64,000 nucleotides of DNA, from positions 1 to 64,000 of the forward strand of contig CAJFNF010000005.1 of the NCBI GenBank assembly GCA_904394215.1. The letters are read 5' to 3'. This DNA is from an uncultured Faecalibacterium sp. Its GTDB lineage: Bacteria > Bacillota > Clostridia > Oscillospirales > Ruminococcaceae. A program made the translations under genes and the position numbers. Positions 42,613 through 51,575 of the stretch are shown piece after piece; positions within the stretch are counted from its first letter, which is position 1; the number at the start of each line of letters is the position of its first letter. The notes under the pieces were generated by a model, which did not search any database, was not told the DNA's origin, and worked only from the letters and a program-made list of their open reading frames with translations.

Positions 42613-42819
42613 TCAGTTGTCCTCCTCATAGGAAAAAATGTCTTCCACCGTTACCCCACAGATCTTGGCCAGCTTGAGGGCCAGGGTCACCGAGGGGGAG
42701 TAATCTCCCCGTTCGATCTGGCTGATGGTCTGGCGGGATACCCCTGCCAGCCGGCCCATCTCCTGCTGGTTGACCCCCAGCCGGGCCCGGTGTTCCTTGA
42801 GCCGATTGTAAAGCGGCAT
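42613..42819 (-). CDS. XRE family transcriptional regulator (short)
   Basis: 68 residues, essentially one HTH: NRLKEHRARLGVNQQEMGRLAGVSRQTISQIERG (recognition helix about 28-38, shown only in part), then a short tail ending VEDIFSYEEDN. The ATG at 42819 follows AGGAGGTG; the longer frame lacks one. It is likely an autoregulated repressor acting at the palindromes just upstream and controlling the downstream membrane protein. Confidence 0.92.
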   Translation of the reverse strand: MPLYNRLKEHRARLGVNQQEMGRLAGVSRQTISQIERGDYSPSVTLALKLAKICGVTVEDIFSYEEDN

Positions 42820-42837
42820 GTTTCGCACCTCCTGAAA

Positions 42838-42910
42838 TGACAACTTTAGATGTCGTTTTGACAACTATTGTTGTCATAATTAGCATACCATTGACAAGGA
42901 TCCTTGTCAA
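42838..42910 (-). promoter_or_regulatory. Promoter and multiple palindromic operators of the XRE/DUF3169 pair
   Basis: Promoter on the minus strand: TTGACA (42905-42910), 17 bases, TATGCT (42882-42887). Operators: TTGACAAGGATCCTTGTCAA (42891-42910, perfect 20-base dyad covering the -35), TGACAACTATTGTTGTCA (42859-42876, perfect arms) and an imperfect third site from 42838. The half-site TGACAA recurs throughout, the expected target of the adjacent XRE protein. Confidence 0.8.
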
Positions 42911-42954
42911 TAAGGAAAATTGATTTTTTCAAAAAAAGTTCCCGCCCAACAGAA

Positions 42955-42985
42955 GAAGCGCCCGCTGCTGCGGGCGCTTCTTTTT
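42955..42985. terminator. Terminator hairpin beyond the GNAT gene
   Basis: Perfect 11-bp stem GAAGCGCCCGC/GCGGGCGCTTC with TGCT loop. The T-run is on the plus strand; on the minus strand TTCTTC follows, so it probably also ends the convergent-facing acetyltransferase transcript. Confidence 0.7.
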
Positions 42986-42998
42986 GCGTGGCGGGGGA

Positions 42999-43562
42999 TT
43001 ACAGCCCGGCGGGCCGGGCGGGGTTCCACAGGATGTTCTCCACCGAAGTCTCGACAGCGTCGTACTGGGTCTCATAGGGGATGGTGCTCAGGTACCGGAA
43101 GCCGCACTTCTCGATGACCCGGGCCGAGGGGGCGTTGCGGGTGAAGTGGCCGGCGATGATGAAGTCCAGATCCTCCACCCGGAACAGGTAGTCGATGACG
43201 GCTTGGGCAGCCTCGGTGGCCAGGCCCCGGCCCCAGAAAGGCTTGGCCAGCACGTAGCCGATTTCCCGGCCCCGCCAGGGGGCCAGGTCGGGGTGCTGGT
43301 CCTCGTCGTAGCACTCGATCCCCAGGGAACCGATCACCTGGTTTTGATGCTGGATAGCAAAGGTCTTTTTCTGCCGGATGAACAGATCCAGGATGGCCTG
43401 GGTTTCGGCCCTGCTCTGATGGGGCAGCCAGCCTGCCATCTGGCCCACCCCGTCCACCGAGGCGTAGGCGTAGAAATCTTCCAGGTCCTCCTGCTGCCAC
43501 GGCCGCAGGGTGAGGCGGCCGGTGTGCAGCACCACAGAGGAAATGTCAATGGAAGGGTTCAT
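42999..43562 (-). CDS. GNAT family N-acetyltransferase (RimJ/RimL type)
   Basis: 187 residues. RimJ/RimL-like: TGRLTLRPWQQEDLEDFY at the start, motif A region EIGYVLAKPFWGRGLATEAAQAVIDYLF with the acetyl-CoA loop, and NAPSARVIEKCGF. Acetyl-acceptor unknown (protein N-terminus, antibiotic or small molecule). The ATG at 43562 follows AAAGGAG. Remarkably, it is the only gene behind a T-box leader, so its expression should respond to uncharged tRNA. Confidence 0.88.
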   Translation of the reverse strand: MNPSIDISSVVLHTGRLTLRPWQQEDLEDFYAYASVDGVGQMAGWLPHQSRAETQAILDLFIRQKKTFAIQHQNQVIGSLGIECYDEDQHPDLAPWRGREIGYVLAKPFWGRGLATEAAQAVIDYLFRVEDLDFIIAGHFTRNAPSARVIEKCGFRYLSTIPYETQYDAVETSVENILWNPARPAGL

Positions 43563-43615
43563 GGTGTGCTCCTTTCTCTCTGTATCCATGGGGCTGGCAG
43601 GGGCGGGGAGCGGAT

Positions 43616-43945
43616 ACAAAAACATCCCGTCCCTGTTTCCAAGGACGGGATGTGTGCATTCCGTGGTACCACCTCAGTTCGCCGGCGTTTCACAGCCGCC
43701 GGCCTCACGGGGTGCGGGCCCGTGGCCGATACCCCTGCGCTGTAATGGGCGCGCCCATCATCGTCTCAGCGCCGCTGGGCGGCGCAGTCGGGATGCGGCT
43801 CCAAGGCCTTTTGGATTCCCCGGGGGGAACTCCGCTGCCGGAATACCTGCCTGTGCATCCCTTCTCAGCGGCCGGGACTCTCTGGGGCGTCAGCAGATAC
43901 CTACTTGTTCTCTTCACTGCCTTATCTGGATCCAAGGGTACCATG
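43616..43945 (-). ncRNA. T-box leader upstream of the GNAT gene
   Basis: Minus strand, in order: stem I landmarks (GAAGAGAACAAGTA; CCAGAGAG; GCTGAGAAGGG), a long G+C-rich variable part, the T-box core GAGGTGGTACCACGG (about 43663-43677), and a terminator CATCCCGTCC/GGGACGGGATG with TTTTTG (43616-43653). The TGGT of the core would pair with tRNA ending A73-CCA. I could not assign the specifier codon confidently. Confidence 0.85.
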
Positions 43946-43963
43946 GCCGGGGCCAAAAGTCAA
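43935..43963 (-). promoter_or_regulatory. Possible promoter for the T-box transcript
   Basis: Minus strand TTGACT (43958-43963), 17 bases, TACCCT (43935-43940); the -10 is poor. Transcription may also come through from tRNA-Val. Confidence 0.4.
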
Positions 43964-43971
43964 CGGAGCAA

Positions 43972-44002
43972 AAGAAAAACCCCGGGACCAAGGTTCCGGG
44001 GT
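43972..44002 (-). terminator. Terminator after tRNA-Val
   Basis: ACCCCGG/CCGGGGT stem followed by TTTTTCTTTT on the minus strand, 2 bases beyond the CCA end. Confidence 0.8.
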
Positions 44003-44003
44003 G

Positions 44004-44079
44004 TGGTGGACGGTACAGGACTCGAACCTGTGACCTCCTGCACGTCAAGCAGATGCTCTACCAGCTGAGCTAACCGTCC
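44004..44079 (-). tRNA. tRNA-Val (anticodon GAC)
   Basis: 76 bases with encoded CCA. Acceptor stem GGACGGT/ACCGTCC, D-arm GCTCAGCTGGTAGAGC, anticodon stem-loop TCTGC-TTGACGT-GCAGG giving anticodon GAC (reads GUC/GUU), T-arm ACAGG-TTCGAGT-CCTGT. All stems are paired. Single-gene unit with its own promoter and terminator. Confidence 0.96.
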
Positions 44080-44113
44080 AACTCTTTTTCCTGCTGCTCG
44101 TCACAGCTCTGCT

Positions 44114-44142
44114 ATCATACCATACTTGGGGCAAAAAAGCAA
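44114..44142 (-). promoter_or_regulatory. Promoter for tRNA-Val
   Basis: Minus strand TTGCTT (44137-44142), 17 bases, TATGAT (44114-44119), 35 bases upstream of the tRNA. Confidence 0.7.
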
Positions 44143-44190
44143 GGGGGCAATTTCAGAAAAATAAAAAATTTGTGAGGACAGCGGCCTTAT

Positions 44191-44219
44191 TTGCCATTCA
44201 GGCGGCGCTGTGTTATACT
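44191..44219 (+). promoter_or_regulatory. Promoter for ruvCAB
   Basis: TTGCCA (44191-44196), 17 bases, TATACT (44214-44219). Confidence 0.75.
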
Positions 44220-44281
44220 ATAACAGTATAACTTTCGGCCCAAAAGAGGCCGGAGAAGGAAAGGAAGGTCAAGGGCAGAGG

Positions 44282-44794
44282 GTGAGAGTTTTGGGCATTG
44301 ACCCCGGCTACGCCATCGTAGGCTGGGGCGTGGTGGAATATCAGGGAAACCGGTTTGCGCCGGTGGATTTCGGGGCCGTCACCACCGACGCCGGCCGCCC
44401 CTTTGAGGGCCGGCTGCGGGACGTATACGACGGCGTCTGCCAGGTGATCCACGACACCAAGCCGGAGGTGCTGGCCATCGAAAAACTGTTTTACCAGCAC
44501 AACCAGACCACCGTCATCGGCGTGGCCGAGGCTCGGGGCGTGATCCTGCTGGCGGCGGCCCAGGCGGGGCTGCCGGTGTATGAGTACACTCCCATGCAGG
44601 TCAAGCAGGCGGTGACCGGCTACGGCAAGGCGGTGAAAAAGCAGGTCCAGGAGATGACCCGGATCCTGCTCCACCTGCCGGCCATCCCCAAGCCCGATGA
44701 TACCGCCGATGCCCTGGCCATGGCCATCACCTTCTGCCACACCAATGCCAACCAGCTGAGCCGTCTGGCGGTGCGGCGGATCGGGCCGATCTGA
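44282..44794 (+). CDS. ruvC: Holliday junction resolvase RuvC
   Basis: 170 residues from a GTG at 44282, the only start that places Asp7 of GIDPGY near the N-terminus as in the family. Other catalytic acids: Glu67 (AIEKLFY) and Asp140/Asp143 (KPDDTADALA). It cuts four-way junctions after branch migration by RuvAB. First gene of ruvC-ruvA-ruvB. Confidence 0.95.
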   Translation: MRVLGIDPGYAIVGWGVVEYQGNRFAPVDFGAVTTDAGRPFEGRLRDVYDGVCQVIHDTKPEVLAIEKLFYQHNQTTVIGVAEARGVILLAAAQAGLPVYEYTPMQVKQAVTGYGKAVKKQVQEMTRILLHLPAIPKPDDTADALAMAITFCHTNANQLSRLAVRRIGPI

Positions 44795-44816
44795 GAGCGG
44801 GGGAAAGGAATCGGAT

Positions 44817-45425
44817 ATGATTTATTGCCTGAACGGGAAAATCATCAAAAAGACCCTGGACAGCGTGGTGATCTCCTGCGGCGGGGTGGGCTACTGTGCC
44901 CAGTGCCCCACCAATGTGGCGGCAGCCCTGCCGGGTTCCGGGGCGGAGGCCACCCTCTACACCGTTCTGAATGTCACCGAAAATGACATCAGCCTTTACG
45001 GCTTTGCCACCGAAGAGCAGCAGAACTGTTTCAAGCTGCTGACCGGGGTGTCGGGGGTGGGCCCCAAGGTGGGGCTGGCCATCCTCAGCGTCATGGACCC
45101 GGACAAGGTCTATCTGGCGGTGTCCGCCGGGGACCACAAGGCCTTCAAGGCCGCCAGCGGGGTGGGCCCCAAGCTGGCCCAGCGGATTGTGCTGGAGCTG
45201 AAAGACAAGGTGGCCAAGGGGGCTGCCGGCGCAGTGGTGCTGGAAGATCTGTCTGGCGTGTCTGCGGCCGCATCCTCCCAGAGCAGCGGCCAGGCCATTG
45301 CGGCCCTGGTGTCTCTGGGCTACAGCCAGAGCGAAGCCGCCCTGGCCATTTCCAAGATTGACCCTGCACTGCCGGTGGAAGAGATCATCCGGCAGGCCCT
45401 GCGGGGTATGGCGGGGGGAAGGTAA
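44817..45425 (+). CDS. ruvA: Holliday junction DNA helicase subunit RuvA
   Basis: 202 residues: N-terminal OB fold (MIYCLNGKIIKKTLDSVVI), tandem helix-hairpin-helix motifs (LTGVSGVGPKVGLAIL; ASGVGPKLAQRIVLELK), a flexible Ala/Ser linker (about 143-160) and a small C-terminal domain that contacts RuvB. GGAAAGGAA before the ATG. Confidence 0.96.
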   Translation: MIYCLNGKIIKKTLDSVVISCGGVGYCAQCPTNVAAALPGSGAEATLYTVLNVTENDISLYGFATEEQQNCFKLLTGVSGVGPKVGLAILSVMDPDKVYLAVSAGDHKAFKAASGVGPKLAQRIVLELKDKVAKGAAGAVVLEDLSGVSAAASSQSSGQAIAALVSLGYSQSEAALAISKIDPALPVEEIIRQALRGMAGGR

Positions 45426-45428
45426 GCC

Positions 45429-46481
45429 ATGGAAGAACAAGCACTGTATGGGGCCAGGATGATGCAGCCGGGGCTGACCACCGCGGACAGCGAGGAAAAC
45501 AGCCTCCGCCCCCAGCACCTGGAAGACTACATCGGCCAGGAAAAGGTCAAGCAGAACCTGAAGGTCTACCTGGAGGCGGCCCGCCGCCGGGGAGAGGCCA
45601 TGGACCATGTGCTGCTCTATGGCCCCCCGGGCCTGGGCAAAACCACCCTGGCCGGCATCATCGCCAACGAGATGGGGGTCCAGATCCGGATCACCAGCGG
45701 CCCCGCCATTGAAAAGCCGGGGGATCTGGCCGCCCTGCTGACCAACCTGCAGGAAGGGGACGTGCTGTTCATCGACGAGATCCACCGGCTGTCCCGCCAG
45801 GTGGAGGAGGTGCTCTACCCGGCCCTGGAGGACTACGCCCTGGATATCATCATCGGCAAGGGTCCCAGCGCCCAGAGCATCCGGATCAACCTGCCCCACT
45901 TTACCCTGGTGGGTGCCACCACCCGGGCCGGCCAGCTGACCGGGCCCCTGCGGGACCGGTTCGGCGTCCTGCTGAAGCTGGAACTCTACAGTCCTGACGA
46001 GCTGGCCCAGATCATCCGGCGCAGCGCCGGCATCCTGGATCAGCCCATTACCCCCGAGGGGGCCTATGAGCTGGCCAAGCGGAGCCGGGGCACCCCCCGT
46101 GTGGCCAACCGCTTTTTGAAGCGGGTGCGGGACTTCGCCACCGTCCTGGGGGACGGGGTAATCGACCAGGATGTCTGCCTGATGGCCCTGCGCCGGATGG
46201 ACGTGGACGAGCTGGGCCTGGACGAGTTGGACCGCAGCCTGCTGCGGGCCATCATTGAGATGTACGGCGGCGGCCCGGTGGGCCTGGAAACCCTGGCTGC
46301 TGCCCTGGGTGAAGAAGCGGTCACGCTGGAGGATCTGTGCGAGCCCTATCTGATGCAGATGGGCTTTTTGACCCGGACCCCCCGGGGCCGCTGCGTCACC
46401 CACCTGGCCTATGAACATCTGGGCCTGCGTCCCCCCGAGACGCTGGCCCCGGAAGACGGCGGCCAGCAGAGCATGTTTTGA
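45429..46481 (+). CDS. ruvB: Holliday junction DNA helicase motor RuvB
   Basis: 350 residues. Walker [10 protein letters not shown] (65-73), Walker B FIDEIHR, sensor 1 VGATTRAG with the RuvB hairpin, arginine finger region DRFG, and a winged-helix C-terminus ([26 protein letters not shown], given in part). Starts 3 bases after ruvA. Confidence 0.97.
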   Translation: MEEQALYGARMMQPGLTTADSEENSLRPQHLEDYIGQEKVKQNLKVYLEAARRRGEAMDHVLLYGPPGLGKTTLAGIIANEMGVQIRITSGPAIEKPGDLAALLTNLQEGDVLFIDEIHRLSRQVEEVLYPALEDYALDIIIGKGPSAQSIRINLPHFTLVGATTRAGQLTGPLRDRFGVLLKLELYSPDELAQIIRRSAGILDQPITPEGAYELAKRSRGTPRVANRFLKRVRDFATVLGDGVIDQDVCLMALRRMDVDELGLDELDRSLLRAIIEMYGGGPVGLETLAAALGEEAVTLEDLCEPYLMQMGFLTRTPRGRCVTHLAYEHLGLRPPETLAPEDGGQQSMF

Positions 46482-46546
46482 AGAAAACCGCATAAACGTT
46501 GGATAGAAAGGGCCGCCTGCGGCCCGGAAGAAGGGAACGGATTGTT

Positions 46547-47902
46547 ATGGGTAAGTATTTTGGAACCGACGGCGTCCGCGGCATTGCCGGCATGGATCTG
46601 ACCTGTGAGCTTGCCATGAAGCTGGGCCGCGGGGTGGCGGCTGTCCTGACCGACAGCACCGGCCGCAAGCCCCGCATCCTGATCGGCAAGGATACCCGCC
46701 AGTCGGGGGATATGCTGGAAGCCGCCCTGGCCGCCGGCCTGTGCAGCGTGGGGGCCGACGTGGAGACCCTGGGGGTGCTGCCCACCCCCGCCGTGGCCTA
46801 TCTGGTCACCAAGTACAAGGCGGATGCCGGCGTGGTGATTTCGGCCTCCCACAACCCCATGGAGTTCAACGGCATCAAGGTCTTTGCCTCCACCGGATAC
46901 AAGCTGCCCGATGAGGTGGAGGCCCGGATCGAGGCCCACATCGACAACAACTGCAAGGATATCCCCCTGGCCACCGGCGCCGGGGTGGGCCAGGTGTCCT
47001 TCCGGGCCGACGGCATCCGGGACTATGTGGACCACCTGTACGAGTCCATCGACGGGGACCTCACCGGCCTGAACGTCTGCATCGACTGCGCCAACGGCGC
47101 CGCCGCTGCAGTGGCCCAGAAGCTGTTCCCCCGGCTGGGCGCCAAGTGCACCTTCCTGGGCGTCACCCCCGACGGCCAGAACATCAACGACGGGGTGGGC
47201 AGCACCCATCTGGAAAAGCTGGAAAAAGAAGTGGTGGAAGGCGGCTTCGACTGCGGCATCGCCTTTGACGGCGACGCCGACCGCTGCCTGGCCTGCGACG
47301 AGAAGGGCCGGGAGATGGACGGCGACAAGATCATCGCCCTGCTGTCCCTGATGATGAAGGAACAGGGCAAGCTGGATGCCGACACTGCCGTGGTGACGGT
47401 GATGTCCAACCTGGGCTTTATGAAGTTCATGGAGAGCCAGGGCATCCGCACCGAAAAGACCGCTGTGGGCGACCGGTACGTCCTGGAGAATATGCGGGAG
47501 AACGGCTACGCCATTGGCGGCGAGCAGAGCGGCCATGTGATCCTGCTCCACCACGCCACCACCGGCGACGGCGAGCTGACCGCCGGCAAGCTGCTCAAGC
47601 TGCTGGCCCAGAGCGGCAAGAAGATGAGCCAGCTGAACGACATCTACGCCCAGTTCCCCCAGGTGCTGATCAATGTGGAGGCCAACGCCGCCCAGAAGGC
47701 CGCCTATAAAGAGGACGAGGTGCTGGCCGGCTTCATTGAGAACGAACAGCAGAAGCTGATGGGGATGGGCCGGGTGCTGGTCCGTGTGTCGGGCACCGAG
47801 CCCAAGATCCGCGTCATGGTGGAAGGCGAAAACCTGGAGGAGATCCGGGCCTGCGCCGAGCGGATTGTGGAGCGGATCAACCGCCGCATCCTGAAAAAGT
47901 AA
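46547..47902 (+). CDS. glmM: Phosphoglucosamine mutase
   Basis: 451 residues. Converts glucosamine-6-P to glucosamine-1-P for peptidoglycan UDP-GlcNAc. N-terminal KYFGTDGVRG, phosphoserine loop ISASHNP with Ser101, metal loop DGDADRC, sugar loop GGEQSGH and phosphate loop RVSGTEPKIRVM. The ATG at 46547 follows GAAGGGA. It continues the ruv operon without a terminator. Confidence 0.97.
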   Translation: MGKYFGTDGVRGIAGMDLTCELAMKLGRGVAAVLTDSTGRKPRILIGKDTRQSGDMLEAALAAGLCSVGADVETLGVLPTPAVAYLVTKYKADAGVVISASHNPMEFNGIKVFASTGYKLPDEVEARIEAHIDNNCKDIPLATGAGVGQVSFRADGIRDYVDHLYESIDGDLTGLNVCIDCANGAAAAVAQKLFPRLGAKCTFLGVTPDGQNINDGVGSTHLEKLEKEVVEGGFDCGIAFDGDADRCLACDEKGREMDGDKIIALLSLMMKEQGKLDADTAVVTVMSNLGFMKFMESQGIRTEKTAVGDRYVLENMRENGYAIGGEQSGHVILLHHATTGDGELTAGKLLKLLAQSGKKMSQLNDIYAQFPQVLINVEANAAQKAAYKEDEVLAGFIENEQQKLMGMGRVLVRVSGTEPKIRVMVEGENLEEIRACAERIVERINRRILKK

Positions 47903-47929
47903 TGAGAGCATTTTGAAAGAGGAAGGACC

Positions 47930-48808
47930 ATGAGAGCAGCCGACAGCTGGAAGGATTATGAATTATTGGACGCCACCGGAGGCAACCGGCTGGAACGGTG
48001 GGGCGAAGCGCTCCTGGTCCGGCCTGACCCCCAGGTGGTGTGGAAGAGCAAACCCAAGAGCCCCCTGTGGGCCAAAGCGGACGCCGTCTACCACCGCTCC
48101 AACCAGGGCGGCGGCAGCTGGGAGCACTGCCGCCCCCTGCCCGAGCGGTGGCAGATTCACTGCGGGGAGGGCCCCGGGCGGCTGACTTTGATTGTCAGCC
48201 CCACCGGCTTCAAGCACACCGGCGTGTTCCCGGAACAGGCGGTGAACTGGGCCTGGTATGACAAGAAGATCCGTGCCGCCGGCCGGCCCATCAAGGTGCT
48301 GAACCTGTTCGGCTACACCGGCGGCGCCACCCTGGCCTGCGCTGCGGCGGGGGCTTCGGTGTGCCATGTGGACGCATCCAAGGGGATGGTTCAGTGGGGC
48401 AAGGAAAACGCCCTCGCCAGCGGCCTGGCCGACCGGCCCATCCGGTGGCTGGTGGACGACTGCTCCAAGTTTGTGGCCCGGGAAAAGCGCCGGGGCAACA
48501 CCTATGACGCCATCATCATGGACCCCCCCAGCTATGGCCGGGGCCCCGGCGGCGAGGTGTGGAAGCTGGAGGACTGCATCTACGACCTGATCTGCCAGTG
48601 CGTGGATGTGCTGAGCGAGAACCCCCTGTTCTTTGCCGTCAACAGCTATACCGCAGGGCTTTCCCCGGCGGTGATGGAATATATCCTGAAAACCACCCTG
48701 GTGCCCCAGTTCGGGGGCGCCACCAGCTGCGACGAGATCGGCCTGCCGGTGAAAGAGACCGGCGGCGTGGTGCCCTGCGGTTCCACGGCGATCTGGGAGT
48801 CGCTGTAA
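47930..48808 (+). CDS. SAM-dependent methyltransferase (RlmI/COG1092-like)
   Basis: 292 residues. N-terminal beta-rich part, then a Rossmann methyltransferase: motif I VLNLFGYTGGATLACAAAGA, acidic loop HVDASKGMVQW, and catalytic DPPSYGRG (about 200-207). This resembles large-subunit rRNA cytosine methyltransferases without the PUA domain; the target is not certain. GAGGAAGGA before the ATG. Confidence 0.85.
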   Translation: MRAADSWKDYELLDATGGNRLERWGEALLVRPDPQVVWKSKPKSPLWAKADAVYHRSNQGGGSWEHCRPLPERWQIHCGEGPGRLTLIVSPTGFKHTGVFPEQAVNWAWYDKKIRAAGRPIKVLNLFGYTGGATLACAAAGASVCHVDASKGMVQWGKENALASGLADRPIRWLVDDCSKFVAREKRRGNTYDAIIMDPPSYGRGPGGEVWKLEDCIYDLICQCVDVLSENPLFFAVNSYTAGLSPAVMEYILKTTLVPQFGGATSCDEIGLPVKETGGVVPCGSTAIWESL

Positions 48809-48896
48809 GACGAAACAACACACACAGGACCTGAGAATGGGGCGCAGCCCGGGGCCAAGGGCCGGACGGGCGTGCCACCAGAAAAGAGATGGACAG

Positions 48897-49736
48897 ATGA
48901 ACGAGACAATTCTGCAGGCCACCGACCTGCACTTCCGCTATGACCCGGAAGGGGACAGCTATGCCCTGAACGGGGTGACGGTGGGGATCCAGCGGGGCGA
49001 GTTTGTGGCGGTGCTGGGTGCCAACGGCTGCGGCAAATCCACCCTGGCCAAGCACTTCAACGCCATCCTGCTGCCCGAGACCGGCAAGGTCACGGTGGAG
49101 GGGATGGACACCGCCGACGATGACAAGCTCTATGACATCCGCCAGAAGGTGGGGATGGTGTTCCAGAACCCCGACAACCAGATTGTGGCCACGGTGGTGG
49201 AGGAGGACGTAGCCTTCGCCCTGGAAAATCTAGGGGTACCCACCGACGAAATGCGCCGCCGGATCGACGACGCCATGAAGATGACCGGCATCTATGAGAT
49301 GCGGACCCGGGCCCCCCACAACCTGTCGGGCGGCCAGAAACAGCGGGTGGCCATTGCAGGCATCGTGGCCATGAGCCCCGACTGCATCGTGCTGGACGAG
49401 GCCACCGCCATGCTGGACCCCCGGGGCCGGGAGCAGGTGATGCAGACCATCCATCGCCTCAACCGGGACCAGGGGATTACGGTGGTGGCCATCACCCATT
49501 ATATGGAAGAGGCCGCCCAGGCCGACCGGGTCATTGTCATGAGCCAGGGCCAGGTGGTGATGGAGGGCACTCCCAAAGAGGTGTTCAGCCAGACCGAGAA
49601 GGTCCGGTCCCTGCACCTGGACGTACCCCAGGCCGCTGAGCTGCGGGACGAACTGGTAAAGGCCGGCGTCCCCATGCCGGAGGGCATCATCGACCCCGGC
49701 GAATGTGCACAGGCTCTCTACGAGCTGCTGAAGTGA
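48897..49736 (+). CDS. ecfA1: ECF transporter ATPase A1
   Basis: 279 residues. Walker A GANGCGKST (41-49), Q-loop FQNPDNQIVATVVEEDVAF, signature NLSGGQKQR, Walker B CIVLDEATAMLDP, switch ITHYMEEA. With EcfA2 and EcfT it energises vitamin- and metal-binding S-components. The ATG at 48897 has only a weak AAAGAGA site. Confidence 0.95.
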   Translation: MNETILQATDLHFRYDPEGDSYALNGVTVGIQRGEFVAVLGANGCGKSTLAKHFNAILLPETGKVTVEGMDTADDDKLYDIRQKVGMVFQNPDNQIVATVVEEDVAFALENLGVPTDEMRRRIDDAMKMTGIYEMRTRAPHNLSGGQKQRVAIAGIVAMSPDCIVLDEATAMLDPRGREQVMQTIHRLNRDQGITVVAITHYMEEAAQADRVIVMSQGQVVMEGTPKEVFSQTEKVRSLHLDVPQAAELRDELVKAGVPMPEGIIDPGECAQALYELLK

Positions 49737-49747
49737 GGGAGGGCAAT

Positions 49748-50662
49748 ATGGCAAGCATCATCAAGGTGGAACACCTTTCCTATGTTTACAACCAGGGGAT
49801 GCCCGGCGAAGTCACCGCCCTGGAAGACGTCAGCTTCGAGGTGGAAGAAGGGGACTTCGTGGGCATCATCGGCGCCACCGGTTCGGGCAAAAGTACCCTG
49901 ATCGGCCACATGAACGGCCTGAACCGCCCCACCAGCGGCAAGATCATCATCGACGGCCGGGACGTCTGGGAGGATCCGGCCAAGATCCGGGACTTCCGGT
50001 TTTTGACGGGGCTGGTATTCCAGTACCCCGAGTACCAGCTGTTTGAAGAGACCTGCTACAAGGATATCGCCTTCGGGCCCAAAAACATGGGCCTGGACGA
50101 CAAAGAAGTGGACCGCCGGGTCCGGGAGGCGGCCAAATTCGTGGGCCTGGAGGACAAGCTGCTCCAGCGCAGCCCCTTTGAGCTGTCGGGCGGCCAGAAG
50201 CGGCGGGTGGCCGTGGCCGGCGTCATGGCCATGGAGCCCCGGATCCTGGTGCTGGACGAGCCCGCCGCCGGCCTGGATCCTGAGGGAAGGGACTCGATTC
50301 TGTCGGCCATCAAGGCCTTCCACAAAAAGACCGGCACCACCGTCCTGCTGGTGTCCCACAGCATGGAGGACATCGCCCGCTACGCCGACAAGGTGCTGGT
50401 GATGGCCAAAAAGCGTGTGGCCATGTACGACACGGTGGAGAACGTCTTTGCCCGGGCCCAGGAACTGCTGGCCCTGGGCCTGTCGGTGCCCCAGGTCACC
50501 AAAATTTTCCTGAAACTGCGGGAGATGGGCATTGACGTCCCGGCGGATGTCTACACCGTTCCCTATGCAGTGAAAAAGATCCTGGAGGCCAAGGCCCGCC
50601 GGGATGCAGGGGAGAGCCTCACTCTGCCCCGCAGCGAGGAGAAAGGGGGCGGCGCCCAGTGA
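49748..50662 (+). CDS. ecfA2: ECF transporter ATPase A2
   Basis: 304 residues. Walker A GATGSGKST (42-50), FQYPEYQLFEETCYKDIAFGP, signature ELSGGQKRR, Walker B ILVLDEPAAGLDP, switch VSHSMEDIARYA. A C-terminal extension of about 50 residues follows the ATPase core. Overlaps ecfT by GTGA. Confidence 0.95.
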   Translation: MASIIKVEHLSYVYNQGMPGEVTALEDVSFEVEEGDFVGIIGATGSGKSTLIGHMNGLNRPTSGKIIIDGRDVWEDPAKIRDFRFLTGLVFQYPEYQLFEETCYKDIAFGPKNMGLDDKEVDRRVREAAKFVGLEDKLLQRSPFELSGGQKRRVAVAGVMAMEPRILVLDEPAAGLDPEGRDSILSAIKAFHKKTGTTVLLVSHSMEDIARYADKVLVMAKKRVAMYDTVENVFARAQELLALGLSVPQVTKIFLKLREMGIDVPADVYTVPYAVKKILEAKARRDAGESLTLPRSEEKGGGAQ

Positions 50663-51474
50663 TTCGTGATATTACCATTGGACAGCACTTCCCCGGCAAC
50701 AGCCTGGTCCACCGCTTTGACCCCCGGCTGAAACTGGTGTTTACCATCATCTATATTGCGGTGCTGTTCGCCGCTTCCAACCCCCTGGGGCTGGCTCTGT
50801 CGGTGGTGTTCCTGGGGGCCATGTACAAGGTCTCCCGGATCCCCCTCAAGATGATCGGCCGCAGCCTGAAGCCCATCCTGCCCATCATCCTGTTCACCGC
50901 CGTGCTGAATGTCTTCTTTGTCAGCGGGGAAGGGGAACCTTTGTTCCAGATGGGCTTTGTCACCATCTACGCCGAGGGCATCCGGTATGCCATCATCATG
51001 GGGGTCCGGGTGGCGGCCCTGATTGCGGGCACCAGCCTGCTGACCTATACCACCAGCCCCATTGTGCTGACCGATGCCATCGAGGCCCTGCTGCGGCCCC
51101 TGGCCAAACTGCACTTCCCGGTGCATGAGCTGGCCATGATGATGAGCATCGCCCTGCGGTTCATCCCCACCCTCATCGAGGAGACCGACAAGATCATGAA
51201 CGCCCAGAAGGCCCGTGGCGCCATGCTGGACACCGGCAAGCTGACCCAGCGGGTCAAGGCCCTGGTGCCGGTGCTGATCCCTCTGTTCATCTCGGCTTTC
51301 CGCCGGGCGGACGAGCTGGCCATGGCCATGGAGTGCCGGTGCTACCGGGGCGGCGAGGGCCGCACCCGGCTGAAGGTGCTGAAGTGCTGCCGCCAGGACT
51401 ACCTGGACGTGGCCTTCTGCGTGGTGTGTTTTGGGATCATCCTGGCCTCCCGGCTGGTGTTCCCCAACTATTGA
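50659..51474 (+). CDS. ecfT: ECF transporter transmembrane component EcfT
   Basis: 271 residues. Initiates at GTG overlapping the ecfA2 stop. Begins TIGQHFPGNSLVHRFDPRLKL; has about five to six membrane helices and the two cytosolic coupling motifs, ARG in NAQKARGA and a second near MAMECRCYRG. Serves multiple S-components; BioY in this window is a plausible client. Confidence 0.94.
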   Translation: MIRDITIGQHFPGNSLVHRFDPRLKLVFTIIYIAVLFAASNPLGLALSVVFLGAMYKVSRIPLKMIGRSLKPILPIILFTAVLNVFFVSGEGEPLFQMGFVTIYAEGIRYAIIMGVRVAALIAGTSLLTYTTSPIVLTDAIEALLRPLAKLHFPVHELAMMMSIALRFIPTLIEETDKIMNAQKARGAMLDTGKLTQRVKALVPVLIPLFISAFRRADELAMAMECRCYRGGEGRTRLKVLKCCRQDYLDVAFCVVCFGIILASRLVFPNY

Positions 51475-51481
51475 TTGCTTC

Positions 51482-51516
51482 GGGGCCCCGGGCCTGCCCG
51501 GCGGCCCTGTTTTTTG
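51482..51516 (+). terminator. Intrinsic terminator after ecfT
   Basis: GGGCC-CCGGGC / GCCCGG-GGCCC stem with CT loop followed by GTTTTTT. Confidence 0.8.
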
Positions 51517-51575
51517 GGAGAAAATTCCCCCGTTTTCGCGCAGATTCTGTGTTATTGTGAAAGGAGGCACGGCCT

